From Algoriphagus yeomjeoni (GTDB lineage Bacteria > Bacteroidota > Bacteroidia > Cytophagales > Cyclobacteriaceae): DNA of 64,000 nt. Below, piece by piece: positions 42,346 to 51,703 of the stretch. The stretch spans positions 443,387-507,386 of the forward strand of contig NZ_QLLK01000002.1 in assembly GCF_003259505.1 (NCBI RefSeq), given 5' to 3'. The number at the start of each line of letters is the position of its first letter. Positions within the stretch are counted from its first letter, which is position 1. The notes beneath the pieces were generated by a model. The model was not told the origin of the DNA and did no database searches. It worked only from the letters and a program-made list of their open reading frames with translations. Position numbers and translations under genes: made by a program.

Positions 42346-42813
42346 ATGAAAACTAAAACCATATCAAAAACTGCTATCCTGGTGTTGGCAGTAATGTCAT
42401 TTGCTTGCGGGGGCGGTGAATCCTCTGCAGACAAAGTCGAATCAGATAAGACGCCTGTTGAAGTAGAAGCTGCTAAACCAGTGCCTGCCATAATTGAAGA
42501 GCCGATTGTTGAGGAAGAGCAGGTAGAAGAAGTAATAGAGGAACAGAGTACTATCGCTCTTTCTGGCGAGCAGAAAATCGCGAATTCTGATTGTCTTTCT
42601 TGTCACTTGGTAGAAAGAAAAGTTATTGGCCCGTCGTTCAAGGAGATAGCTGCAGAGTACAAGCCGACGGAGGATAATATCACCATGCTGGCTTCCAAAA
42701 TAATCAATGGTGGTGCTGGCGTATGGGGAGAGGCGGCAATGTCTCCGCATCCAGCTTTAAGTGAAGCAGACGCGAAGGAGATGGTCAAATATATTTTGAG
42801 CCTCTACGAATAA
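42346..42813 (+). CDS. Cytochrome c lipoprotein (c551/c552-like)
   Basis: Mono-heme electron carrier anchored by a lipid (lipobox FAC, Cys21). The 155 residues have a long acidic linker (about 30-68, rich in Glu and Val) and a small cytochrome c domain. That domain has CLSCH heme attachment (Cys83, Cys86, His87), the GPSFKEIA motif, and Met132 in AAMSPHP as axial ligand, ending with 'MVKYILSLYE'. It follows the Gfo/Idh/MocA gene by 58 bp and is closed by a bidirectional terminator (42948-42983). It is the natural electron acceptor for the cupredoxin domain of the first gene of the operon, though this link is inferred. Confidence 0.88.
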   Translation: MKTKTISKTAILVLAVMSFACGGGESSADKVESDKTPVEVEAAKPVPAIIEEPIVEEEQVEEVIEEQSTIALSGEQKIANSDCLSCHLVERKVIGPSFKEIAAEYKPTEDNITMLASKIINGGAGVWGEAAMSPHPALSEADAKEMVKYILSLYE

Positions 42814-42947
42814 ATTTAATTTGTTAATATGTTGAAGGAGTGTAATTTAATTCCACTTAGGCATTTAACCAGTTGAAAAACAAATTACCGTTTCAAAATT
42901 CTTCATATATATATTAAGAATTTATATTATTTGTGAGAATGGAATAT

Positions 42948-42983
42948 AAAAAAAGGTGTCAACACATATTGACACCTTTTTTG
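42948..42983. terminator. Bidirectional terminator between cytochrome c operon and xylan locus
   Basis: A 13-bp stem (42950-42962 with 42969-42981, 6-nt loop) with A-run on the left and T-run on the right, so it can terminate on both strands. Confidence 0.85.
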
Positions 42984-43157
42984 TTTATCTAACACCCAAA
43001 TACGTTTTCATTAAATTAGCATAGGTCACCAACAGAAATATCAATTCTTTCCAGACGGCTAATACTACTTTATGTATATCCGCTTTGTTACCAGTAAATA
43101 GATAAAAGCGACTTAATAGATGGTATACCCTAGCTTTGAGGCCGCTTCGGTCTTCGG

Positions 43158-43185
43158 TCATCCCCGCCTGTAGTTCGGGCAGGGG
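43158..43185 (-). repeat. 28-bp GC-rich repeat, copy 2
   Basis: The reverse complement matches the element at 1483-1510 in 25 of 28 positions. It lies in the 3' region past the GH10 gene and is flanked by a CGGTCTTCGGTC direct repeat (43146-43157). It is inside the 85-codon frame 42985-43242, which is therefore not regarded as a gene. Confidence 0.4.
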
Positions 43186-43245
43186 TCTTCCAGCCAACCA
43201 CGCAAAGAATCTAAGGTGACTGGCATCATTGCGGATAATCATATA

Positions 43246-44358
43246 CTACTTTACCTTACTGGCAATTTTTTCAATCACTTCAGTTTTTGGCTCCAAGTTT
43301 CTATCAAAAAGCAATGGATAGTTTGTTCTTCCTCTTACAGGAAAATTATTTAACCAACTATTTCCATCTCCCAAGCCCCAAAATGTAACTCGAGTGATTT
43401 TGTCTTTATGCTTTTCATAAATCTCAAATATTTCAGCATATCGAGCAGCTAACTTAGCTTCGCCTTCAGCTGTAATCCCATCTTTGTATGGGTTATATTC
43501 ATCAGAATTTGCAAAATTCATATTAAGATCAGCTCCCACTGCCCGTCTTGGTCTTGGCAGCACATCTACATCAAGTTCTGTCACCATCACTTTGAATCCA
43601 GCTTCATGGATGTCAATTATCCCTTGCTCGATTTGCTCTAAAGTTGGAGTATCCAATTGGTAATGACCTTGCATACCGATGGCATCTACCTGAATACCCT
43701 CAGCAACCATTTCCTTGGCAAAATCTAAAATCCCTTTTCGCTTAGCTGCATTCCAAACATTATAGTCATTGTAGTACAGTTCTGCTTCTGGATCTACCTC
43801 ATGTGCCTTTCGAAAAGCAGCCTTCATAAAATCCTTGCCGGCGACTTTATACCAGTTAGACTCCCGGAATGACCCATCTTCGTTGAACGCTTCATTGACC
43901 ACATCCCATCCGTGGATCTTTCCTTTGTATCTCCCAGCAACAGCCTCAATATGCTCTTCCATTCTGGAGATCAAAGCATCTTTGGAGAGTGGCTCATTGT
44001 TTTCATCCTGAAAAACCCACCTAGGAGTCTGCTGATGCCAAACCAAGCAATGGCCAATGGTAAAGGCACCGATTTTCTCGCCTAAGGCCACGTATTCATC
44101 TCCAAATCTGAAATCATAGCGGTTAAGCTCAGGATGAACTCGCTCCCACTTCAGCCCATTTTCTGGACTGAGGCTATTGAAATGCTCAGCTATTAAGGTA
44201 TTTACCTTTTCATCAGAACTATTCACCTGTCGGGCATTCACGGCAACTCCAATGTGGTAGCTGTCCGCAAAAATATCTTTAAGTCTTTCGCTATCTGGAC
44301 TTTGAGCTGAAAACAGCATAGCTAGCGAGGCGAAGGTTAAGGTTTTTTTAAGTAACAT
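43246..44358 (-). CDS. GH10 endo-1,4-beta-xylanase, single domain
   Basis: Cleaves the xylan backbone. The 370 residues have a short N-terminal signal (MLLKKTLTFASLAMLFSA) and one full TIM-barrel GH10 domain. Catalytic residues: acid/base Glu156 (WDVVNEAF) and nucleophile Glu261 (VTELDVDV). Other landmarks are 'FNSLSPENGLKWERVHP', 'GHCLVWHQQTPRWVF' and 'RVTFWGLGDGNSWL'. It lies 81 bp downstream of a CE1 esterase gene on the same strand and belongs to the xylan locus. Together with the modular GH10 upstream it gives the locus two endo-xylanases, one likely surface-exposed and the other probably periplasmic. Confidence 0.93.
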   Translation of the reverse strand: MLLKKTLTFASLAMLFSAQSPDSERLKDIFADSYHIGVAVNARQVNSSDEKVNTLIAEHFNSLSPENGLKWERVHPELNRYDFRFGDEYVALGEKIGAFTIGHCLVWHQQTPRWVFQDENNEPLSKDALISRMEEHIEAVAGRYKGKIHGWDVVNEAFNEDGSFRESNWYKVAGKDFMKAAFRKAHEVDPEAELYYNDYNVWNAAKRKGILDFAKEMVAEGIQVDAIGMQGHYQLDTPTLEQIEQGIIDIHEAGFKVMVTELDVDVLPRPRRAVGADLNMNFANSDEYNPYKDGITAEGEAKLAARYAEIFEIYEKHKDKITRVTFWGLGDGNSWLNNFPVRGRTNYPLLFDRNLEPKTEVIEKIASKVK

Positions 44359-44439
44359 GGATATAGGTTTTAATAGGTTAATTCTAAAGGGGAATAGATA
44401 GTTTATTCACTGAAAATAGTAGAAGGAAAACTCAAAAGG

Positions 44440-45570
<1,131 letters not shown>

Positions 45571-45689
45571 TTAGGTTTAGGGTTATTGAAAATACGAATA
45601 AAATGCCGGTATAGAAGCTGGGTTACAAGTATGGAGATCTAGGTGTCATTTGCGTATTTTAGTCAAAGTTGATAAGTACCCTATAGATT

Positions 45690-46256
45690 TTAGTCCTTTG
45701 GTAGAGTATCAGGGAGTACAGGCTTTCTAAAAAACTGTATCGAGAGTGGATATTTCCACAGCTTGCCAGTGCTAGCTTTTAGTGAGCCTATCAGAATAAA
45801 AATGATATTCAGGATCATCAAAATGGTAATAGGAAAAAAACCTGTAAACAACGATGGTAGGGAATTCAGGTTAAATGAAAAGCTAAAAGGTAAATGCATA
45901 AAGTTATTCATCGGAAAGATTATGATTAAACCAATAAGCATATAGAGAGCAAAACTGAAAATCCAGTTCAGTACATTCCTTCCATGCTGATCTATAGTTG
46001 GGTTGTTTTCTCTATTGAGTGTCCAAAGTACAATAGGCACAACTAGCCCAAGTAAAAAATGTACAAAGCCCAACAGCACCGAAATATGGATCAAAAAACA
46101 GTAGCTGTTCTCATTTAATCCAAAAAGATTATCAGAAAGGGATTTGGTCGAACTGCCCAAAAGTTTGCTTTTCTGGCTGTTGAACTCCTCCTCAGTAATC
46201 ACTCCGTTTTTTAACAAAGCGCCAAGCCTTTCAAGATTCTCTAAGTTGTTTCTCAT
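45690..46256 (-). CDS. SHOCT + DUF4870 membrane protein
   Basis: The 188 residues start with a SHOCT-type helix pair (about 3-32, 'LENLERLGALLKNGVITEEEFNSQKSKLL') and continue with a DUF4870/TIC20-like multi-helix domain ('SYCFLIHISVLLGFVHFLLGLVVPIVLWTLNRE', 'DQHGRNVLNWIFSFALYML'). Three to four membrane helices are present. The function of the family is not established. It lies between the GH10/CBM gene and the esterase of the xylan locus and may be unrelated cargo. A terminator at 46390-46437 separates it from the upstream operon. Confidence 0.75.
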   Translation of the reverse strand: MRNNLENLERLGALLKNGVITEEEFNSQKSKLLGSSTKSLSDNLFGLNENSYCFLIHISVLLGFVHFLLGLVVPIVLWTLNRENNPTIDQHGRNVLNWIFSFALYMLIGLIIIFPMNNFMHLPFSFSFNLNSLPSLFTGFFPITILMILNIIFILIGSLKASTGKLWKYPLSIQFFRKPVLPDTLPKD

Positions 46257-46389
46257 AGGATTCTATAGGTTTTGTCTAGAAAGTCAGAATGAAAACTTTC
46301 AGGAAAATCTAGTTTTGGTTTGCTGACTATATAAAAAAATGGGGTAGAATGATTGAAAAATCCTTTTGAAAAGACAGTTGCAATACGTT

Positions 46390-46437
46390 AAAAAAACTAA
46401 CCTATGCTATTTCCTCAAAGTTGAGTTGTAGCATAGG
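46390..46437 (-). terminator. Terminator of the xylan core operon
   Basis: A 9-bp outer stem (46401-46409 with 46429-46437) and an inner stem CTCAA/TTGAG, followed on the minus strand by TTAGTTTTTTT. It lies 16 bp after the modular GH10 stop. Confidence 0.8.
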
Positions 46438-46452
46438 CTAGTGACTCGTTAA

Positions 46453-48591
46453 TTACATTCCTTCTAACCCTTCTGCGAATCCAGCGTACGCCGGTTTTCT
46501 ATTGAGATTTATATCCCAAAGCCCCTGTTTTTCACCAGGAAGCCAATTTGCATTATCAGGACTGTCCGTGACACCCCAAACGGTAATACCATAGCGCTGC
46601 GCTGCAGGTACATGCTGCACATACATTTCGGCCACATACTTATACATCTCACGTTGCAATTCAAGAACTTCAGCCGTTGGCGTGGTAGTATTTACCCGAA
46701 CGTCCAGCTCAGATACTTTCACCAGTTTGCCTGTAGCAGCAAGCATTTTGAACATCGAGACAATTTTGTCCTTGTCAGAATCAATGTTGATGTGCATCTG
46801 TGTTCCTATACCGTCTACAGTCACACCTTTACTTTCTATATAGTTGACATAATCGATAATACCCTGACATTTATCCAAGCTGTACTCCAGGTTATAATCG
46901 TTAATAAATAGTAAGTCATCAGGATTACCATATTGCTCCGCTAATTCTATAGCTTTTACAGCATAGTCTTTGCCAAGGTAATCTTGCCAATAGAATATGT
47001 CTGCAGCTAGATTTGAATTACCAACTCCTGTTTTTAATTCAAAAGGATTGGCATCATCCATAGGCTCATTTACTACATCCCATGCTTTGATGTAATCTTT
47101 AGTAGTTGTAAGCATTCCTGCGATCCATCGCTCAAATTCTCCTTCCACTATCGCTCGTTTTTCTTGATCTGTTTTGTAAACCAATGTGGTCGACCCACCG
47201 GAAAGATTGGCACTACTCAGCACGACGTTGTCCAGATATACTGTACCGGCAAATTCACCGTAAGAAATAACAAAACGAATTCTATCGTCAGCAGTAGCTA
47301 CCGTACTAAGAGTCACTTGCTTCCATTCTTTTGTCACTCCTACCTGTCCAAATCCATTGGAAGAATAATTTGGAGACTGCAATTCAGGACGAATGATTCC
47401 TTCAGCATCGCCTCTCACCCAAAAGCTCAATTTGTATTCTTCACCATTTTTCAAGGGTTCTGCAAACTCATAGGAAGTTTGAACCTCCCAGAAACCACCT
47501 GTGATGGACGGATTAGTCACAAAAAATGCTTTTCCAGATCCACCAAAACCCATTCCATCTGGGGTAGCACCTCTGCTGGAGCCATTTCCCCATCCGCCCC
47601 AACCGTTGCCATTTTCGAAGTCTCCATTAACGACAAGGTTATTGATAGCAGGCTCACCTGCTGGATCATACACATATAGATTGCTGATGTCAATAGAATA
47701 ATTCACGTTTGGCTCATAGCCAAAATTGAAATGCATCTGGAAACTATCTCCCACTACGTCATCTACAGTAAATCGGATTTCTTGCCAGGAAATCCCAGTA
47801 CCGAATGACGTGCTGTCAGTTCCTGTATTCATCCAATCTATGGAAGGTTCGTTGTCTGCAAGTCCCTCGAAAGTAATCCCTCCTTGGCCAGGAGTATCCG
47901 ACTTCACATAGACAATTACTTCGTATGGCTTGCCTGGCACCACAGGGATTGGAGGAGTAGTAAGCTGTACGCTTTCAGGATCTGTACCTGAGCCTGCGGA
48001 TAATATCACCCCAGAAGTTCCCTCTCCCATGCCCGCATTTTCCATATGCTTTACTTCGCCCTTACTCTGCCATCCTTCCATGCTTCCCGACATCAATGCT
48101 GACAAATCCAACTCATTTTTGAAAGGAGGTGATTCGACTACAAGGGGAGCAAGTAAGCCATTGAGATATGCGGCATTTTGATTTGCATGCCAGACAAGCG
48201 TATGTCCATAAATTGAAGTTCCGGCAGCAGAAGCTGCTTCTATTGTGGAATTTACGCGGTCAAAATTCATATTACCGTTAGCCAGCACGATTGCTCCGTG
48301 CTTCATTCCATACCCGGCAGTTACCTCACTGAAATTACTGTTGATCAGTCGGTACATCAGCCCTCGACTGGAGTACTGGTTCATATCTATGGCTCCACCC
48401 AGTTTGAAATTAGGGTTGGCAATAGTATCAAGGTAGCTACCCAAGGTTCCCATTGCATTTAGAACTTCTTGTTCGGCTATAGTTGCAGGCTTTTCTACTT
48501 GAAAGTCAGTGGTATCCATGTAGTCTACGCAGGAACTTAGCCCAATGGAAATTGCCAGCACGCCAACATATTTTTTATATAATTGCTTCAT
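46453..48591 (-). CDS. GH10 xylanase with CBM insertion (Xyn10C/Xyn10A-like lipoprotein)
   Basis: Probable surface endo-xylanase. The 712 residues start with a lipobox (LSSC, Cys21). The GH10 barrel is split: the first part (about 38-155; 'NSNFSEVTAGYGMKHGAIVL', 'GHTLVWHANQ') is followed by two CBM4/22-like beta-sandwich modules (about 165-320 and 325-470), then the rest of the barrel. Catalytic residues are in the rear part: acid/base Glu509 (WDVVNEPMDD) and nucleophile Glu628 (VSELDVRV). A CBM pair inserted in GH10 is the known layout of the Bacteroides/Prevotella core xylan locus enzyme. The gene lies 12 bp downstream of the DUF1735 gene. Confidence 0.92.
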   Translation of the reverse strand: MKQLYKKYVGVLAISIGLSSCVDYMDTTDFQVEKPATIAEQEVLNAMGTLGSYLDTIANPNFKLGGAIDMNQYSSRGLMYRLINSNFSEVTAGYGMKHGAIVLANGNMNFDRVNSTIEAASAAGTSIYGHTLVWHANQNAAYLNGLLAPLVVESPPFKNELDLSALMSGSMEGWQSKGEVKHMENAGMGEGTSGVILSAGSGTDPESVQLTTPPIPVVPGKPYEVIVYVKSDTPGQGGITFEGLADNEPSIDWMNTGTDSTSFGTGISWQEIRFTVDDVVGDSFQMHFNFGYEPNVNYSIDISNLYVYDPAGEPAINNLVVNGDFENGNGWGGWGNGSSRGATPDGMGFGGSGKAFFVTNPSITGGFWEVQTSYEFAEPLKNGEEYKLSFWVRGDAEGIIRPELQSPNYSSNGFGQVGVTKEWKQVTLSTVATADDRIRFVISYGEFAGTVYLDNVVLSSANLSGGSTTLVYKTDQEKRAIVEGEFERWIAGMLTTTKDYIKAWDVVNEPMDDANPFELKTGVGNSNLAADIFYWQDYLGKDYAVKAIELAEQYGNPDDLLFINDYNLEYSLDKCQGIIDYVNYIESKGVTVDGIGTQMHINIDSDKDKIVSMFKMLAATGKLVKVSELDVRVNTTTPTAEVLELQREMYKYVAEMYVQHVPAAQRYGITVWGVTDSPDNANWLPGEKQGLWDINLNRKPAYAGFAEGLEGM

Positions 48592-48603
48592 GGTATCATT
48601 GAA

Positions 48604-49638
48604 TTAGTTGTTTGAAAGGACAGGAGTAAATACTTCAAACCCTACTCCTCGGTCTCGTACTACCAAAGTGTCATTGGTGCTAATGTTCATTTCTGGAAGT
48701 GAGATTTGATAGTCTAGGTATAGGACATCTCTGTCTTGATTTCCCCAGCTATTTTTCTCTCCCTTGGAAACAAACTTGCCAGAACCAGTAGCTGTGTAGC
48801 CAGCGTTTAGGGCTGAAACTGTACAGTTCCCGTCATCATCGAAAGTCAGCAATAGGTCTGCAGAAATATTTTCACCGTCAGTTCCTGGAAACGCCAATGG
48901 AAATGCAACTTCATTGAGTGACCTCGTGCGAAGAGCGCTTAGTTCGCTGTCCTCGAGAAATTCCTCGTGTCTGATGAATGTTCCATCCAGAGCGGAATTT
49001 CCTGTGGATCCTTCGATGACATCCTGACCTCTTCTCAGATAGTTTGCATGATATTCATTGACAAACTTCAGAGCATAAAGCACAAAATCCTTAGGCTGTA
49101 CAGACCAATCGTCCGGATTAGTACGCTTTGGATTGGCTACCTGCCCCATACCAGAAAGGATAGAATCAGCATTACTCACTTGAGTCATTCTCAATGGAAT
49201 TACATAAGAGTTCTGAATTGCTTTAGGGTCATTGAAAAAACCGCTCGTAAGCTGAATTTCCACGCCTCCAGTTACTTCACCTCTCGGGATAATTATTGAT
49301 TCTGATGCCAATTGATAATACTCAGCAGGAAGTGCTTCTACAGCATTTCCATCCGTATCAAACATCAACCCGTCAATCAAACTCTCATCAACTACTACAT
49401 TGATTGCTACTTCCTGAGGGGAAGAATAGACCCCACCTGTGGTAGCGACGATCTTAAACCGCCCTTCGTTATCCATAGACGTATCAAAAATATCATCACC
49501 CAGAGTGATCGTTCGTACCGGATATTGATAGGCAAAATAGACCGTTTGGTAATCAAAGTCCGGGAACTCCCAGTCTTCATTTTTACATGATACCAGGAGA
49601 AGGCAAAGTGCCAGTATTATATATGGAGTATTTTTCAT
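48604..49638 (-). CDS. DUF1735 surface lipoprotein (XusE-like)
   Basis: Predicted surface xylan-binding protein. The 344 residues have a lipobox (LLVSC, Cys18), an N-terminal DUF1735 domain (about 30-160, 'YQTVYFAYQYPVRTITLGDDIFDT', 'IPRGEVTGGVEIQLTSGFF'), and a C-terminal domain (DUF5627-like, about 165-344). It sits after the second SusD and before the GH10 lipoprotein. That is the position of XusE in the Bacteroides/Prevotella xylan loci. A 280-bp spacer containing two repeats separates it from the second SusD. Confidence 0.85.
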   Translation of the reverse strand: MKNTPYIILALCLLLVSCKNEDWEFPDFDYQTVYFAYQYPVRTITLGDDIFDTSMDNEGRFKIVATTGGVYSSPQEVAINVVVDESLIDGLMFDTDGNAVEALPAEYYQLASESIIIPRGEVTGGVEIQLTSGFFNDPKAIQNSYVIPLRMTQVSNADSILSGMGQVANPKRTNPDDWSVQPKDFVLYALKFVNEYHANYLRRGQDVIEGSTGNSALDGTFIRHEEFLEDSELSALRTRSLNEVAFPLAFPGTDGENISADLLLTFDDDGNCTVSALNAGYTATGSGKFVSKGEKNSWGNQDRDVLYLDYQISLPEMNISTNDTLVVRDRGVGFEVFTPVLSNN

Positions 49639-49665
49639 GTGTTTATAATTTGATTTTTAATGGCC

Positions 49666-49745
49666 ATCCCGATAGCTATCGGAAGGAATCTCGCAGCGAT
49701 TACAATCATGCGAGTGTGTGACTTTTTAGCCATGCTCGATTTCAT
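49666..49745 (+). repeat. Dispersed ~80-bp intergenic repeat, copy A1
   Basis: Begins ATCCCGATAGCTATCGGAA, then GAATCTCGCA, and ends GTGACTTTTTAGCCATGCTCGATTTCAT. It shares blocks in order with copies at 9657-9735, 18790-18865 (reverse) and 49781-49859. It lies in the spacer between the second SusD and the DUF1735 gene. Confidence 0.65.
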
Positions 49746-49780
49746 GTGATTATAAGTTGATTTGCGAAGGTCAGAATTTC

Positions 49781-49859
49781 GGAATCTCGCATCCGGCACC
49801 TGAAAGACCTGTGATTTACATTCATCTCAGTAAGTGCTGACTGAGTCATGCTAGATTTC
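49781..49859 (+). repeat. Dispersed ~80-bp intergenic repeat, copy A2 (degenerate)
   Basis: Begins GGAATCTCGCA and ends TGACTGAGTCATGCTAGATTTC, lacking the leading palindrome. It is 35 bp from copy A1 in the same orientation, so the spacer carries a tandem pair inside the xylan operon transcript. Confidence 0.5.
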
Positions 49860-49917
49860 CTAGATCCTATTAAACAAGGCCTAGTATCAAGCACTTTGCT
49901 ATACTGTGAATATGAGC

Positions 49918-51681
49918 TTACCATCCCGTGTTTTGTCTTAGTTCGGTAAATTTCAGAGTTTCACTATATGGCACAGGACCATAAATCATATGACTACCAT
50001 AAACTCTGTTTTCTACACTCATCACTTCATGGTCTCCATCTTCTATGGTCATGCCGAGGGCAGTTTCCGTCAATGAGGCATCCCATCTTCGCAAATCCCA
50101 GAATCTGAACCCTTCAAAGCTCAATTCTATTCTTCGCTCGTTGCGGATTAGTTCGCGCATCGCAGCCTGGTCACCTTTGATAGATTCCAAATAAGCATCA
50201 CCATTTTGAGTACCGATTCCAGCACGTTGGCGGATAGCTTTGATTACATCGTATGCAGAGTAGCTTGCATTGCCCGTACCCATAGGCCCATATGCCTCAT
50301 TTGCAGCCTCAGCATAGATCAGGAATATTTCCGTGTATCTTATTCTTGGCTTCATATGAACCTGCTGATTGGTAGAGTTAGGATTAAGATTCACATCCTG
50401 ACGAAGCAGTTTGCGAAGGTAATACCCAGTTCTAGTAGAGGTCTCCACGCGATTCAATGCGTTATTCGTCGTACCGTCTATGGCAGTAGTGATAACTGTG
50501 TTATTTGGCCCGGCAACACTTCCGTTCAATACCACAAAATGATTTAACCTTGGATCCCTACCTGCATATGGATTTTGGGGGTCATATGCACTATTGGATT
50601 CGTCTATTGGATAGCCGTTTGCCATAGGAAAAGCATCCACAAAATTCTGTGTAGGATTGATTAGGCCATTTCCAAATAATGTAGGAGGATAGTTGTCTCT
50701 TTCCAGATTATTGCTAGATCCGATAGAGGTTCTCCACAATACTTCAGCTGGATTTACTCCTCCACCAATGGCATTGAGTTCGGATGCATTAGAAAACCAG
50801 GTTACACCATTTGGTGATAAGCCATTTACACCCCCAATAGTATTGAGGATTTCAGCAGCATGCTCTGCCGCAGCTCTCCATTTCTCAGTATCTCCGCTTG
50901 GATTGAATGCAGGACTTGCGGCGAGAAGTGCAGCTTGTGCCATCACGGCATTCACAATTCTACCCGATACAAGTTGGATCGCATCATCGCCAAATACTCT
51001 ATTGTATTGTCCAGTCTCTGCTCCCTGAGAAGCATATTTGCTAGGAATCAACGATGGATCATTAATATTTGCCAAATCATATGGCAGGAGATCCATTGCT
51101 CTTTCTGCATCTGCATAGAGTTGAGTCATACATTCCTCAAATGTGTTTCTTGGAATGTTGAAATCAGACTCTACATTTTGAGATTCTCTTAGGATAGGAA
51201 CACCTAGCAATTGACCATCTGCCAGTCCACCATGAGCTTGTAGCAAATAATACATAAATAGTGCTCTAAGTCCGTAGGATTCGCCTTTCAGTCTATCCAC
51301 AAACATTTCATTTACAATAGGATCTACTGCAAAATCAACACTGTCCACATCCTCGATCATGACATTCAGGTATTGAATGGCAGACTGCGCACCGGTCCAT
51401 TGATTTACCGGGTTGTTATTGGATGCCCACTGTCCCGTGGCCATGTTGAGAAACTGATTTGCAGGGTTATTACTTACCGCATCATCTGTCGCCATTTCGC
51501 TGAAAGACCAACCGTTGGTAGGAATTCTCAGGTAAGCATTAATTAGAAGTCCCTGCGCTAGTCGAGGTCTTTCTAGCATGTCTTCTCTGCCTTGTATATT
51601 TTCAATGGCTGGGTCAATTAGATCCTGACAGCCGGTCATCACCCACATGATGCCAACTATTAACCATATTTTATTCTTCAT
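49918..51681 (-). CDS. susD: Second SusD-like glycan-binding lipoprotein (XusD-like)
   Basis: Surface lid/glycan-binding partner of the TonB-dependent channel encoded directly upstream. From the ATG at 51681 it has 587 residues with a lipobox (VMTGC). A longer frame to 51726 would overlap the upstream stop. RagB/SusD features: 'ATDDAVSNNPANQFLNMATGQW', the TPR-like helices ('YGLRALFMYYLLQAHGG'), and the C-terminal 'RELIRNERRIELSFEGFRFWDLRRWDA'. It starts 22 bp after the 1005-residue SusC stop. Confidence 0.92.
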   Translation of the reverse strand: MKNKIWLIVGIMWVMTGCQDLIDPAIENIQGREDMLERPRLAQGLLINAYLRIPTNGWSFSEMATDDAVSNNPANQFLNMATGQWASNNNPVNQWTGAQSAIQYLNVMIEDVDSVDFAVDPIVNEMFVDRLKGESYGLRALFMYYLLQAHGGLADGQLLGVPILRESQNVESDFNIPRNTFEECMTQLYADAERAMDLLPYDLANINDPSLIPSKYASQGAETGQYNRVFGDDAIQLVSGRIVNAVMAQAALLAASPAFNPSGDTEKWRAAAEHAAEILNTIGGVNGLSPNGVTWFSNASELNAIGGGVNPAEVLWRTSIGSSNNLERDNYPPTLFGNGLINPTQNFVDAFPMANGYPIDESNSAYDPQNPYAGRDPRLNHFVVLNGSVAGPNNTVITTAIDGTTNNALNRVETSTRTGYYLRKLLRQDVNLNPNSTNQQVHMKPRIRYTEIFLIYAEAANEAYGPMGTGNASYSAYDVIKAIRQRAGIGTQNGDAYLESIKGDQAAMRELIRNERRIELSFEGFRFWDLRRWDASLTETALGMTIEDGDHEVMSVENRVYGSHMIYGPVPYSETLKFTELRQNTGW

Positions 51682-51703
51682 AGTGTTCAATTTTTGGGTC
51701 ATG

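Noticed and set aside
42985..43242. 85-codon minus-strand frame next to the GH10 xylanase
   Set aside because: Part of it is a dispersed 28-bp repeat and a CGGTCTTCGGTC direct repeat. I find no domain, and it starts immediately after the terminator at 42948-42983.
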